Shown: piece after piece, positions 9,056 through 20,983 of the stretch
Layout: the number at the start of each line of letters is the position of its first letter
How positions within the stretch are numbered: the first letter of the stretch is position 1
NCBI GenBank assembly: GCA_963682175.1
Contig: OY821772.1
Location: 18,592,743-18,656,742 of the forward strand
Direction of reading: 5' to 3'
Source of the DNA: Triglochin maritima
Taxonomy: Eukaryota > Streptophyta > Magnoliopsida > Alismatales > Juncaginaceae
DNA: 64,000 nucleotides
Translations under genes and position numbers: made by a program
The notes under the pieces: model-generated
The model's input: the letters and a program-made list of their open reading frames with translations, nothing else
What the model was told of the DNA's origin: nothing
Database searches by the model: none

Positions 9056-11572
9056 GGAATGGCGTTGTTTGGTCATGTATAGTTGCCTCGCCTTTCGAAA
9101 GGGAACTACGACAATTGGAGTATCCAAATGCGTGCTCTGCTCGGTGCGCATGATGCTTGGGATATTGTGGAGAGCGGCTTCAAGGAGGAGGCCGTGACGG
9201 GGTAGGAACCGTCGCACAAATCAAAGCACAAAAGGAGAGAAGAGTCAAAGACAAAAGTGCTTTCTTTCTTCTCTTCCAAGCGGTGGATGAGAGTGGCTTT
9301 GAGAAGATCGCTGAAGGAAGACGTCGAAGGAGGTGTGAGACACCCTTGAGAAAAGCTACAATGACGCTGATTGAGTGAGACAAGTGCGTCTCCAAATGCT
9401 TCGAGATGAGATCGAGGTGTTGAAAATGAAGGAATCAGAAGGTGTTGCCGATTTCGTGATGAGGGTTCGCATGGTGGCGAACAAATTGACGAGAAATGGG
9501 GATGCGTTGACTGAAGGAAGAGTGGTGGAGAAGCTGTTGCGTTCTCTCACCGAAGACTTTGAAAATGTTGTGTGTGCTATCGAGGAATCAAAGGACCTCG
9601 AGAAGATGACCGTTGACGACCTAGCAAGCTCGTTAGAGGCACACGAGCAAAGAAAGAAGAAGAAGAGGCAAGATGTATTGGAGGAGGCATTGCAAGTGAA
9701 GATGTCGCTTAAGGAGGAGAAACCTCACAAAGTAGATCGTGGAAGCGGTCGTGACTATGGAGGCCGTCCAAAAAAGGAGGTCGAGTGCTTCAAGTGTGGG
9801 AAACATGATCATTTTGCGAAAGAGTGTTGGTCGCAAAAGAAGGTGGAGGAGAGCTCCAACCGTGGCCGTGGTGATCGTGGATCAAAGAAGGAGATTGAGT
9901 GCTTCAATTGTGGGAAGCATGGACACTATGCAAGCGATTGTTGGTCAAAGAAAATGGTGGAAGAAAACTCCAACCTTGTTGCCGTGGAGGAGAATGCTTG
10001 TGATGATGGAGTGGTTTTGCTTGCCGACCAAGGAGCGGAAACCGAACAAGAAGGTATTTGGTATCTCGATACGGGAGCAAGCAATCACATGTGTGGGAAT
10101 AGACACATGTTCGCACACTTGGAAGAGGGAGTGCATGGGCACGTCTCGTTTGGAGATGCATCAAAGGTGCGTGTGGAGGGGAAATGGCACATCATGATTC
10201 AAGTGAAGGATGGATCACAAAAGCTTATTTCCAACGTCTACTTTGTGCCCGATATGAAGACGAACATACTAAGCATGGGACAACTCTTGGAGAAAGGGTT
10301 CACGATCTTGATGAATGATCGACACATGACCGTGCGAGGACAAGATGGGCGCTTGATTGCAAAGGTAGAGATGTCCAAAAATTGAATGTTTAAATTGAAT
10401 CTAACATGTGCTCGTGCTAGATGTTTGAATGCATGCATTGAGGGAGATTGGTTATGGCAAATGCGACTTGGACACTTGAACTTTGGTGGGCTCCAAGAAA
10501 TGGCGCAAAAGGGAATGGTGCATGGCTTGCCAATGATCGAATCTAAAGAAGGATTTTATGAAGGTTGCATAATTGGAAAATTACCAAGGAAAAGTTTTCC
10601 AAAACAAACTGAATATAGAGCAAAGAAGGTGCTAGAGTTGGTACATACCGACATTTGTGGACCGATCACTCCACACTCGATTAGTAAAAATTGTTATTTC
10701 TTAACCTTTATTGATGATTTTTCACGCAAGACGTGGGTGTACTTTCTGAAGGAGAAATCCGAGGCATTTCGCATATTCAAGAAGTTCAAGGCATATGTGG
10801 AGAAACAAAGTGGCAATAGCATCAAGACATTGAGGTATGATCGAGGAGGAGAGTTCACATCAACCGAGTTCAACAACTTTTGTGCGGAACATGACATAAA
10901 ACGTCATTTAACCCCTCCATACTCACAACAACAAAATGGTGTAGCCAAGAGAAAGAATAGAACCATCATGGACATGGTTGGAAGTATGTTAAAAAAACAA
11001 GAACGTGTCAAAAGAACTATCGGCCGAGGCGGTGGCTTGTGCGGTGTACACGTTTAATCGTTGCAAAACCACAAGCTTGGAGGAAGTAACTCCACAAGAA
11101 GCTTGGAGTGGCTACAAGCCAACTGTGGCACATCTGAAAGTGTTTGGGAGCGTCGCTTATGCACATGTACCAAAGGAGAAAAGAATAAAACTTGATGATA
11201 GGAGCACAAAGCTTGTGTTCGTTGGCTATGATGAACGATCGAAAGCTTATAGACTTCTCGATCCGACTAACAACAAAATTGTCATTAGCCGTGATGTGTA
11301 GGTGAACGAGGAGGTAACATGGGACTCCAAAGAGGAGATTTCAGAAGTGCCAAATGAAGAACAAGGAGAGGAGATTGCCAACCCCACTGAATATGAAACA
11401 GTTTCATCCGACAAACGAGATGAGACCAAGGAGGTCCAAGACACTTCGTGAAATCTACAAGACTACAAATGAGTTGCACATGGTGTGTCTTTTAGCTCAA
11501 ACAAAAAAAACGTTGTCAATAAGATTGCAGGAAAGGATGCGCAACCTACTTGGGATGGTGGATGGAAGATGA
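9056..11572 (+). pseudogene. copia gag-protease-integrase polyprotein, broken
   Basis: The frame starts near 9056 with an NYDNW...MRALLGAHDAWDIV gag segment. It shifts frame at least twice before the long open part at 9375-10385. In that part are a UBN2-type gag domain, two CCHC zinc knuckles (CFKCGKHDHFAKEC and CFNCGKHGHYASDC) and the protease motif LDTGASNHM. Next come TGA at 10383 (likely from CGA), the GAG-pre-integrase motif GHLNFGGL, and an integrase core with FIDDFSRKTWVY and LRYDRGGEF. An extra A in the run at 10991-10997 shifts the frame, which resumes at 11005-11301 (AEAVACAVYTFNRC...VFVGY) up to TAG at 11299-11301. Reverse transcriptase and RNase H are absent, so the copy cannot move by itself. 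Confidence 0.85.
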
Positions 11573-11589
11573 TTAAGTTCAAATAGGAG

Positions 11590-12196
11590 TATTGAGAATT
11601 GAACTTAATCCTAGTGACATCCTAGTCACAAGCCACATCACCTATGGAGGGTGAGTCATCTAGGAGTTGATGACTCAACAAGATGGAAGACAAAAGATTG
11701 AAGGAAAGCAAGAGACAAAGAGTCTCTCATTTCTCTATGATTTTCGTCATATTTTATGATGCAATTTAAGTAGAGATTGTCATGATCTTGAATGATCATC
11801 TTTATGTAGTTTATGTTATGTTTATGTTGTAGGTTAAGTTGAAGAGTCTTTGTAAGTGCCTATATAAAGCTAAAGAGTTCTCCATTTGTAGACAAGTCAA
11901 GTAAATTTTAGTGAGAAAGAAGAACGAAAAGACGAGTTTGGTGCAAATCTCGTTTTTGCTTATGAGTGTTAAGTAGTAAGTTCTCTTCTTTCATTCGTGT
12001 CCACCAATTGAGTAAATCAAAGTATAGATCTAGTGATGGCAATAGAAGACCCTCAGCATGGAGAACAAGGCGAGCCAAAGCAGCCCACCAGGCGTGACTT
12101 CTGAACCGCTGATTAGCGGTCCAGTTGCGCCTGGTGGAGGGTGTGTTTCTGGGGTGGCTCGGTCTGGTGCTCCCCGTCTTTCTCCCGCATCTAACA
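11590..12196 (+). repeat. 3' LTR of nested copia
   Basis: Same length as the 5' LTR and clearly homologous throughout. It contains the perfect inverted repeat ACCGCTGATTAGCGGT at 12105-12120, the module also seen in the Athila LTRs of this window. Confidence 0.85.
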
Positions 12197-12201
12197 GATA
12201 G

Positions 12202-14884
12202 AAGCTCCTTGAATTGTGGAGAAGGTAGAGGTTTGGTGAAATGTCAAATAGTTGATTTTTACTGCTGACATGAGTTGCCTTGATAATTTCCTGTTGGATT
12301 TAATCCCTAATGAGATGGCGATCAATCTCTATATGCTTTGTTTATTCGTGAAATACTGGATTAATTCAATATGGATTGCCAACTTGTTATCACATAACAT
12401 AATGACAGGTTCAGAGTGTTCAATCTGGAGGTCCTTGACTAATGCAAGTAGCCAAGTTAGCTGACACCGTTGAGGATCTAGAGACAATTGTTTGTTTCTT
12501 GGTTTCCAACATATCAAAGATCTACTTAAAACACTGCATAACCACTTGTTGATCACCTAGTGATTGGGCAACTTGCCCAATCAGAATCGCAGTAGGATCT
12601 AAGATAAGTGGTGTCGTCTGCTGCAAAATGTAGTCCATGTCCTGGAGCCTCCTTGTTGTATTTGACTATTCGAAGAGCAGCATCTAGGTGCCTCTTGCCT
12701 GGTTGCTACATAAATTACCTGAGGAAGTTGACTGCAAATATGATTTCTTGTCTGGTTATAGTAAGATACAGAAGTCTGCCAATGAGTCTTTTTTTGTTGG
12801 GTGTGGGGTGTTTCAAAGTTTCTCCTCCATCTTCACTTAGTTTATTGTTGATCTCCATTGGGGCCTCTAAAGGTTTAGATCCTTCTAATCAAGTATCTTG
12901 TAGGATTTGCAATGCATATTTCCTATGGTTGAGGTTGACGCCTTTGTGTGTTCTTGTTATCTCCAAGCCAAGAAAATATTCAACTCTCCTAGATCCTTGA
13001 TATGAAATGCATTCTTCAATGATTCTTTAAGTTGATTGATAATGATTGCATTGTTTCCTGCAATCAAAATATCATAAACATAAATCAAAATGATGATCTG
13101 AGCTTCACCATTAGATAATGTGAAAAGGGAATAATCTACTTTTGATTATTTAAATCCTAAATTATGTAGGGATTGAGAGAGTTTCTCGAACGAGCATCAT
13201 GAGGACTATTTAAGGCCATATATGTTTTTGTTTCATTTACAAACAAGCAAGCTTCCATCCTCACAAAACCCTGGTGGTGGCTGCATGTAGACTTCTTCAA
13301 TTAAATGGCCATGTAAAAAACTATTGTTCACATCAAGTTGTGATAATTGCCAACCTTTGACGGTAGCAATGCTAAGAACATTCCGGATAGTAACCATTTT
13401 TGTAACAGGAGAAAGTCTCATGGTAATCAATGCCTTCAATTTGGTTGAATCCCTTCGCTACCAATCGATCTTGGAATCTCTCTACTTCACCGTTGGCCTT
13501 ATACTTAATTTGTATATCCATTTGTACCCAATTAATTTTTTGTTAGGTGGAAGTGTAGTCATAAGTGTAGTCATATTCCAAATCTTATTCAATTCAAGAG
13601 TATTAATCTCGTTACTCATGACCTCTATCCATTTGAGGTCATTACATGCTTTTGGATAATTGTTTGGTTCTTTAAACATGTCAACATGATTGATGAATGA
13701 AATATGATTACTAGATAGTGATTTGTAACTCAAATATGCGTTAAAAGTATATCTGGTACCCTGTTTGTTATGCTCAGGGATCATACTTACCTGGTCACTT
13801 ACCTGACCAGCAATTTGATTACCCTAAGGGGTCGTCCTCTTGGCATGGCCGAGGAAATTTGGTATGTTGAGTTGTCTTCTTGCTGTACGCTATTGTTATT
13901 GTCTTCATTATGCTCATTGCTAGAAAAGATAGGTATCACGTCCCCTGATTACATCAGATGTGCATTTCTTCACGTTCCATGTTGTTGTGTCCATTTTGTG
14001 GGATCAAGGGTTCATCCAGGGGTTCAACCACCTGATCATTTTGTTCTTGTTCTTCTTCATGTTGTAGGTGGTTGTCAAGTGGTGAGGAGATCACAGTATC
14101 ATCTATATTCTGTTGATTCCTAGGTATGATACGTTGATAAGGGCAAACCTTTTCATGGAATAATTTAACATCCCTAGTATGATGAATCTCTTGTTTTTGA
14201 TGTCATATAGTTTGTATCCCTTTTGTCTAGGTGAATATCCTACGAAAATGCACTCATGTGCCCTTTGATCAAACTTATCCTTTTGTTGGGTATCACGAGT
14301 AACCAAAAACTCTCATATGTTCATATTCAGGTGGTTTACCAGGCATGATTTCATATGGAGTTTTATTCTTGGTGGCCTTAATAGGCATTATGTTGAAAAT
14401 ATAAGTGGCAAGTGAGAATGCATTCTCCCCAAAATATGATGGGTGTGTTGGAATGAAATCTAATAGTTATAGCTACTTCAAGCAGGTGCTTATGCTTCCT
14501 TTCTACTATCCCATTTTGTTGGGGAGTATAAGGACAACTTCTTTAATGAATTATCCCATGGTCTTGAAATATAGTTTGCATTTGTTTTAACATAAACTCC
14601 AAACCATTATCACTCCTAATCTGTTTAATTTTGTGATTGAACTGATTATTGACCATGTTAATAAAACAATGAGCATTTCATAGGTGTTACTTTGGAGTTC
14701 TTAAGAGTGGTCCACGTAAATCTACTGTGATCATCAACAATAGTAAGATAGTAAACATTGTGGATGGGAATATGGAAAATTTCCCAAATATTAATGTAAA
14801 TAAGATCAATACATGTTCAATAGTAGAATTGCTCAAATTGAAAGGTATCTTAGTTTGTTTAGCAAAAGGACAATGGTTACATAC
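12202..14884 (-). pseudogene. RNase H, RT and integrase remnants of the old copia
   Basis: Reading right to left on the minus strand: an integrase C-terminal motif FDQRAHECIFVGYSPRQKGY (14270-14200), then RT segments. At 13784-13482 is an NEINTLELNKIW...[12 protein letters not shown] block, and at 13439-13233 a [19 protein letters not shown] block. Near 13083-13071 the catalytic YVDD appears as YVYD. RNase H follows at 12556-12329, with the CDNKLAIHI motif. Many stops and frameshifts are present. The upstream part of integrase is interrupted at 14885 by the gag-only copia and resumes at 20063. Confidence 0.75.
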
Positions 14885-16349
14885 TTTCGGCTTTTTAGCC
14901 TTAATCCGTGTTTTAATGATTTAATCAACCTAATTTTAATCATAATCAGTTGTAGAGTATCACACATTATACATAGAACATATATTGTATTGTCCTAACA
15001 TCTACAAGTGGTCAAGACTCAAGGAAGAATGAAATCAAGTCAAGACATGTAATCAAGATCTTGAACACATGTAATTTTACCATATATTTGACTCTTAGGA
15101 ACTTGTGTAAACATGAGCATACAAGAGTTAAAACTTACTCACATGCACACACTAGGTTCCTTGTAGAAGTCACACACCAAATTTTAGATCAATTGGACTT
15201 CAATTGGTCACCCAAACCTTAGCCAAAAAATAACTTAAACCAAACTTAAACTACCGGTGTCAAACGGTTGAACGAAACCTATTTACTGTTAGATCATTTA
15301 TAACAGACACTCTAAGTGACTTTTCCCAGTTCAACCGCTCGACCGTTATCCTTGTCGTATTATACAACGGTCGTATTCGTATTTTCTACTCAACCCCTTA
15401 AATACATATGACCACCGATCGAATGTTGACTTGAAAATGGTCGACCGGATGAACACAATTCCTGAGCCCGAAAGTGCCTGTTATTTTCGGTCGAAGGTAA
15501 CCGATCTTTGTGTTCGACCGATTAACCTTAGACCTGGCCAAAAAACCCCTTGAACGGTTGACCGACCCATTATTCAGTTTGACCGTTCACTTAAGTCATA
15601 ACCTAATTGGTTTGACCATTCTCTAGATCATTCGAACGTTTCTTTATTCCTAAAGAAATGGTTGACCGTTCTTCCCGATTCGGTCCACCGTTGTGAGCCA
15701 AAATTGCAGAACTTCAATTTCTAATTTGTTTATCTTACACACAACTCACACAAATCTTCCCCAATGTCCATCTCTCTAAGAGCTTATAAGTAGAGGTCCA
15801 TGCACCTTATTTATACAACTCTCATTTTGCCAATTCCTCCATATACTAGAGAGACTTCTCCCAAATCTTGAAACCCCAAATCCTACACTCAAGCTTAAAC
15901 TTCCACCAGTTTGATCCAATTCCAATCATATTCAAAGTGTGCTCAAGTTAGTAAACTCTGTGATTCACTCAACCTTGTTGTCAAATAAGGAAATGGCTCG
16001 GTGAAATCTCGAGGCAACTTGTAAAGACTTCGGTGAAAGCCCGAAGTGTTTCTTCTTGGATTGTGAGAAGAGGAAACAAAGTTTGTGAGGGTGTTCGCAA
16101 GGCTTGCTGTGTAAATGCGTTCTCTCTTGGTCTGGAACGGGGAGTAGATAGTGAAGATGTAGGCAGAGCTCGCGGAGTCGAGCGGAGCTTGCAAGAGATG
16201 AAGTAGGCGGGAGGCCGCACCTCTATAAAAATCCGAGTGTCTTCATTTTGCTATGCATTTCTCTACTTGTTTAATATTGTTTTCCGATGTATGTGTAGTA
16301 GAGATTAAGTGAATTTGATTAGATTAATTAGGGCCATTTAGATCCTACA
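14885..16349 (+). repeat. 5' LTR of gag-only copia
   Basis: The terminus GATCCTACA is followed by the primer-binding site. Between about 15250 and 15700 it carries many TTCGACCG, GGTTGACCG and GGTCGAACG words, diverged halves of the CGGTCGACCG palindrome. The expected 5' TG is lost here (the 3' copy starts TGTTGAC). Confidence 0.85.
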
Positions 16350-16350
16350 C

Positions 16351-16366
16351 TTGGTATCAGTGCATA
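16351..16366 (+). other. Primer-binding site, atypical tRNA-Met match
   Basis: TTGGTATCAGTGC lies one base after the LTR. It matches the usual TGGTATCAGAGC except for T instead of A near the end. Confidence 0.6.
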
Positions 16367-16400
16367 GGCGCTAAATTTCATATACTTAATTGTATTTAGC

Positions 16401-17803
16401 ATGACATCATCTAATCATGTAGATGGATTATGCACAACTAGACCTCCTTTTCTTAATGAGTCAAATTATGATTATTGGAAGAATAGAATAAAAATATTCT
16501 TAATTTCTAGTAACCTTAATATTGGATGTTTCTTCAAAACCCTTACACACCTCCTAATGAAGAAGAATTAGCCACTTTAACTAAGGCTAAAATAAAGGAA
16601 TATGAAATAAATTCCACTATAATGAATATCTTTTATTGTGGCTGGAATGATGGTGAATACAATAGGATTAGAGATTGCGAAAGTGCAAATGAGATATGAC
16701 ATAAACTTCAAATGCATCATGAGGGAGATAGTAAAACAAAAGAAACAAGAATTAGTCTCCTCATGTACAAATATGAAATTTTTACTATACAACTCAATGA
16801 GAACATAAGCGAGATGAACACTCGTTTCACCGATATAACTAACTCTCTCAAAGTTCTTGGTAAAAATTTCAGTGAGGGAGACATGGTAAGGAAGTTCCTC
16901 CGGTCACTCAACAACGAATGGGAAAACAAGGTCGTTGTAATTGAGGAAGCACATGATCTTTCCCAACTAAAGATGAATGACTTAATTGGAAACCTCATGG
17001 CTAATTAACTTCAAATAAGCCACCGAAAGGAGAAAGAAGCCTCCAAGAAGAACTCATCCTTGGCTTTGCATGAAAAATCTGATGAGCCGAGGAGAAGAGA
17101 GGAGAATGATGATATTGAGGTCCTTACCCAAGACTTCTTGAAATTCCTCAAGAAAGTAAAGGGAGAAAAGAAAGTAGAGGAAGAAGAAGTGAGAAGAAAA
17201 TGAGAAGAGTGAAAATGAGAGAAGTGAGAAAATGAGAGGAAGAGAAAGGATCAAGACAAAGGAGCAAGAGAAAGGAGAAAGAAATGGAAGCTAACAAAGC
17301 AACTTGGGATGATTCACCATCATCATCTTCATCATCTCTACAAAGTAGAAGAGAGGTTGCCCACACATGCTTCATGGCAATTGAAGATGAACAAAGTGAG
17401 GTAGCTTCTAACTCTTGCTCTACTAGATCTATCTTTTGCTGAACTAAATCATATTCTAGTGATATCCCATGCTCTAAACAAGATACAAATAGTTTTGATG
17501 AGCTTCAAAATAGATTTCATCACTTGGTTGCACAATATGAGATCATTTGTGATAAGAACAAGAATGCTAGAAAGCTTATAAATGATGTCCAATGCCAAAT
17601 TGAAATAATCATGAATGAGAGTAATGAGGTGATTGCTAGATATGAAACAAATGCTTTAGAACTTGCTAATCTAAAAGAAACACCTACAATTGATGAAAAA
17701 CTAGATCTTAGAGCTTGTAATGTACAATTAAATAAAGATCTAGAAAAGTTCATTAAGGGGAAAAAATGTTTGACATGCTTCTATGTAGTCAAAGACAATC
17801 ACT
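16401..17803 (+). pseudogene. copia gag (UBN2-type), frameshifted
   Basis: ATG at 16401 opens a gag N-terminus with NYDYWKNRIKIFL. A frameshift near 16530 leads into a segment starting TPPNEEELATLTKAK, then a TGA near 16697 where the family has Trp. After that, 16712-17008 encodes the UBN2 core (ISEMNTRFTDITNSLK...VRKFLRSL...LIGNLM). Stops and a Glu/Lys-rich low-complexity region (17030-17290) follow, then an open 93-codon stretch at 17524-17805 that is likely coiled coil. No zinc knuckle is recognisable. Gag forms the virus-like particle in which the RNA is reverse transcribed; this copy is broken. Confidence 0.7.
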
Positions 17804-17805
17804 AG

Positions 17806-18565
17806 ACAAACATGGTTTAGGATATAATGCATCTTATGCTAAAAACCATGTTATTTATACTACCTTGAATGGATAAAAGTTTTTGTTAATCAAATTTCCT
17901 CAAGTTTGTGGACTCCCATAACCAAAATAGTTTGGATTCCTTAAAGCTAACATTCAATGACCCAAAGTTGTTTGGATACCTAAATCGACACTTGTAGGTA
18001 CTTGAAAGAAAATGGGAGATCGGTAGTGACCGACCAAGCAAGAAGAGTCGAATATCAAGCCGGTTGCACTATCGAAGGGGATTGGAACCAATTCGAGGAT
18101 CAAATTGGGTAAAAATTATCTATCCTCGCCATTCATATTAGATTGGTTCTAATCTAGGACAATTCGAATGCTTAATTGTCATATCATCTATTTGAGAATT
18201 ACAACATATGCTTAAATGCCATTTTTAATGGATGTCAAAAGGGGAGAAAAATTAATCTTATTTGTTAGACCTAGTCATATTGATAGGAGGAGCCTAATGA
18301 ATATTGTTTAGATGGAGTAATGAATTGCAAAATTAATGGGAGATGGGGGGGAATTCATTATGTTAGATAAGGGTTGAAGAAATTGGACATCTCATGATCA
18401 CATTGTTTAGAATTTGATTGAGGTCAAAGGGGGAGAAGAAACTTGAAATTGAAATAATTGAACAAAAACTATGTACATTCATAGGGGGAGCATTATATAT
18501 ACTTGATTTATATCATTAAATTTCAAGTATTAAGGTATAAGTTGTCATCATAAAAAATGAGAGAT
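17806..18565 (+). other. 3' untranslated interior of the gag-only copia
   Basis: No ORF longer than about 40 codons. A few coding-like traces occur (GPKKVW-like near 17960, GRSVVTDQ-like near 18020), then AT-rich sequence with GGGGGAGAA and GGGGAG purine tracts up to the 3' LTR. Confidence 0.5.
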
Positions 18566-20057
18566 TGTTGACTTTTTAGCCTTAATCTGTGTTTTAATGA
18601 TTTAATCAACCTAATCTTAATCACAATCAAATGTAGAGTAGCACATATTATGCATATATTGTGTTGTGCTAACATCTATAGGTGGTCAAGACTCAAGGAA
18701 GAATGAAATCATGTCAAGACATGTAATCAAGCTTTAGAAGACATGTAATTTTACCATTTATTTGAGTCTTAGGAACTTGTGTAAACTTGAGCATACAAGA
18801 GTTAAAACTTACTCATGCACACACTAGGTTCCTTGTAAAAGTCACACACCAAATTTTAGATCATTTGGACTTCAATTGGTTACCCAAACCTTAGCCGGAA
18901 AATCACTTAAACCAAACCTAAACTACTTGTGTCAAACTGTTGAACGAAACCTATTTACTGTTTGATCTTTTATAATAGATACTCTAAGTGACATTTCCCA
19001 GTTCAATCGGTCGACCTCCATTGACCTTTCGGTCGACCGTTTTCCGTAATTTTCGGATGACCGTTAACCTTGTCGTATTATACAACAATCGTATTCGTAT
19101 TTTCTACCCAATCCCTAAAATACATTTGGCCACCAGTCGAACGTTGACCTAAAAATGGTCAACCGGATGAACACAATTCTTGAGCCTGAAAGTGCCTGTT
19201 ATTTTCGGTCGAACGTAACCAATCTTTGTGTTCGACCGATTAACCTTAGACCTGGCCAAAACCCCCTTAAGGGTCGACCCAGCCATTATTCAGTTTGACC
19301 GTTCACTTAAGTCATAACCTAATTGGTTTGACCGTTCTCTAGATGATTAAAACGTTTCTTTATTCCTAAAGAAATGGTTGACCGTTCTTCCCGATTCGGT
19401 CGATCGTTGTGGGACAAAATTGCAGAACTTCAATTTCTGATTTATTTATCTTACACACAACTCACACAATTCTTCCCCAACGTCCATATCTCTCTAGAAA
19501 CTTATAAATAGAGGTTCATACACCTTATTTATACAACTTTCATTCTACCAATTGCTCCATATACTAGAGAGACTTATCCCAAATCTTGAAAGCCCCAAAT
19601 CCTACATTCAAGCTTAAACTTTCACCACTTTGATCACATTCCAATCATATTCAAAGTGTGCTCAAGTTAGAAAGTGTGCGATTCACTCAACCTTGTTGTC
19701 AAAGAAGCAAAGAGCTCGGTGAAATCTCGAGGCAACTTGTAAAGACTTCGGTGAAAGCCCAAAGTGTTCATTCTTGGATTGTAAGAGGAGGAAACCAAGC
19801 TTGCGAGGGTGTTCGTCAGACTTGCTGTGTAAATACGTTCTCTCCCGGTCTGGAACATGGAGTGGATAATGAAGACGTAAGCGGAGCTCGCGGAACTTGT
19901 AAGAGAGGAAGTAGGCGGGTGACCGAACCTCTATAAAAATCCTCTTGTCTTCATTTTGGTTTGCATTTCTCTACTTGTTTTAAATTGTTTTCCACTGCAT
20001 GTTTAGTAGAGATTAAGAGAATTTGATTAGATTAACTAGATCCATTTTGATCCTACA
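18566..20057 (+). repeat. 3' LTR of gag-only copia
   Basis: It starts TGTTGAC and ends GATCCTACA. It is 27 bp longer than the 5' LTR, in part because of an extra TCGACCG-rich piece near 19010-19050 that is absent or deleted at the matching position (about 15330-15350) of the 5' copy. Confidence 0.85.
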
Positions 20058-20062
20058 CATAC

Positions 20063-20562
20063 ATCATTGCGATTTGAAATGACATGGTCACTATTCCAAG
20101 TTATAGTCTCTAACTTCTTGAGAGATAAATGTCCAAGCCTTCTATGGCAGTTTATCCCTTTACTCCTCTTGATGTTCAATGCCACAGTGCAAGAGGCACA
20201 ATATATGTAAAGGTCCATGGCTTCTCTACCAATGGTCTTCTCTATGGCAATATCCTGGATAATACGATTTTTTGAGAGAAATGGGTAGAACTATTGCATT
20301 TTTGGCTAATTTACCAACTGATATTAGGTTAAGCCTAAATTCAAGACCATATAGTAAATTGGTGAGAGTGATATGGTTGTTCATGATAACATTTCCTATG
20401 TTGTTAGTGTTAACTGATTTGTTGTTGGGCAATTTGATGATGACATTGTTTTCAATATAGTGACAATTTTGCATGAGCTTTTTATTGACACGCATATGGT
20501 CACAAGCACCTAATCCAATTATGATCATTGATTAAAGAACAACATATAGTCATAACTGTTGT
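20063..20562 (-). pseudogene. Protease and GAG-pre-integrase remnant of the old copia
   Basis: On the minus strand 20528-20226 has a decayed aspartic protease followed by LNLISVGKLA, and 20218-20036 has the GAG-pre-integrase motif HRRLGHLSLKKL. The expected D-S/T-G-A reads GLGA, so the active site is lost. The hAT MITE at 20563 separates it from gag. Confidence 0.7.
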
Positions 20563-20975
20563 TAGGGGTGGCAACGGGTATCCAAAACCAGTCAAACCGA
20601 ATCTGGTGGTACAAAACTAGAACCGAACTAGGGTAAAATGGATATGGGTAACCCGATTACCCAATTTCAAAACCAACCTGGTTTTTGTTCTAGTTACTGG
20701 AACCGGATCCGGAATCAGGATATCATTAAAAAAATTAACCTTAAAAGTTGTTGTGAGAAATGAAAACGAGAGAGTTTGTACAGGTAAAAATTGAAAAATG
20801 TACAGGTTTTATACCAGATCCGGTTCTGGATACCGTGATCCTATCGGATCCTGTTCTAGGTACCGAAGTTGGGAACCGACTCGGATCCGGTTCGGTTCTT
20901 GGTACCCAAGTAGAATATGGATATGGTTCTGGTTCTCCCAGTACCCAAACCGGAACCAATCCGTTGTCATCTCTA
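20563..20975. mobile_element. hAT-type MITE, 413 bp
   Basis: The inverted ends TAGGGGTGGCAACGG and TAGAGATGACAACGG match at 12 of 15 positions. The flanking octamers ACTGTTGT (20555-20562) and CCTGCTGT (20976-20983) match at 6 of 8, an aged 8-bp duplication. The interior is full of GGATCCGG/CCGGATCC and GGTACC-type short palindromes (20690-20900). The ORFs inside are composition artefacts. It lies in the old copia's gag-protease junction. Confidence 0.7.
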
Positions 20976-20983
20976 CCTGCTGT

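Larger units (their letters stand above)
8415..12196 (+). mobile_element. Ty1/copia element lacking RT/RNase H, nested
   Basis: Two LTRs of equal length (607 bp: 8415-9021 and 11590-12196) are enclosed by the duplication GATAG (8410-8414 and 12197-12201). The primer-binding site TGGTATCAGAGCC starts at 9024. The internal region codes for gag, protease and integrase only, then passes directly to the 3' LTR, so RT and RNase H are deleted. It sits in the 3' end of the older minus-strand copia. Both LTR 5' ends have lost the usual TG (CATTGAG and TATTGAG). Confidence 0.88.
14885..20057 (+). mobile_element. Gag-only (TR-GAG-like) copia element
   Basis: LTRs at 14885-16349 (1465 bp) and 18566-20057 (1492 bp) are flanked by the duplication CATAC (14880-14884 and 20058-20062). 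A primer-binding-like TTGGTATCAGTGC follows the 5' LTR and a purine tract (AAAAAATGAGAGA) precedes the 3' LTR. The 2.2-kb interior codes only for a decayed copia gag, with no protease, RT, RNase H or integrase. This matches the published concept of terminal-repeat retrotransposons with a GAG domain (TR-GAG), mobilised by autonomous relatives. It inserted into the integrase gene of the older minus-strand copia. Confidence 0.88.
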
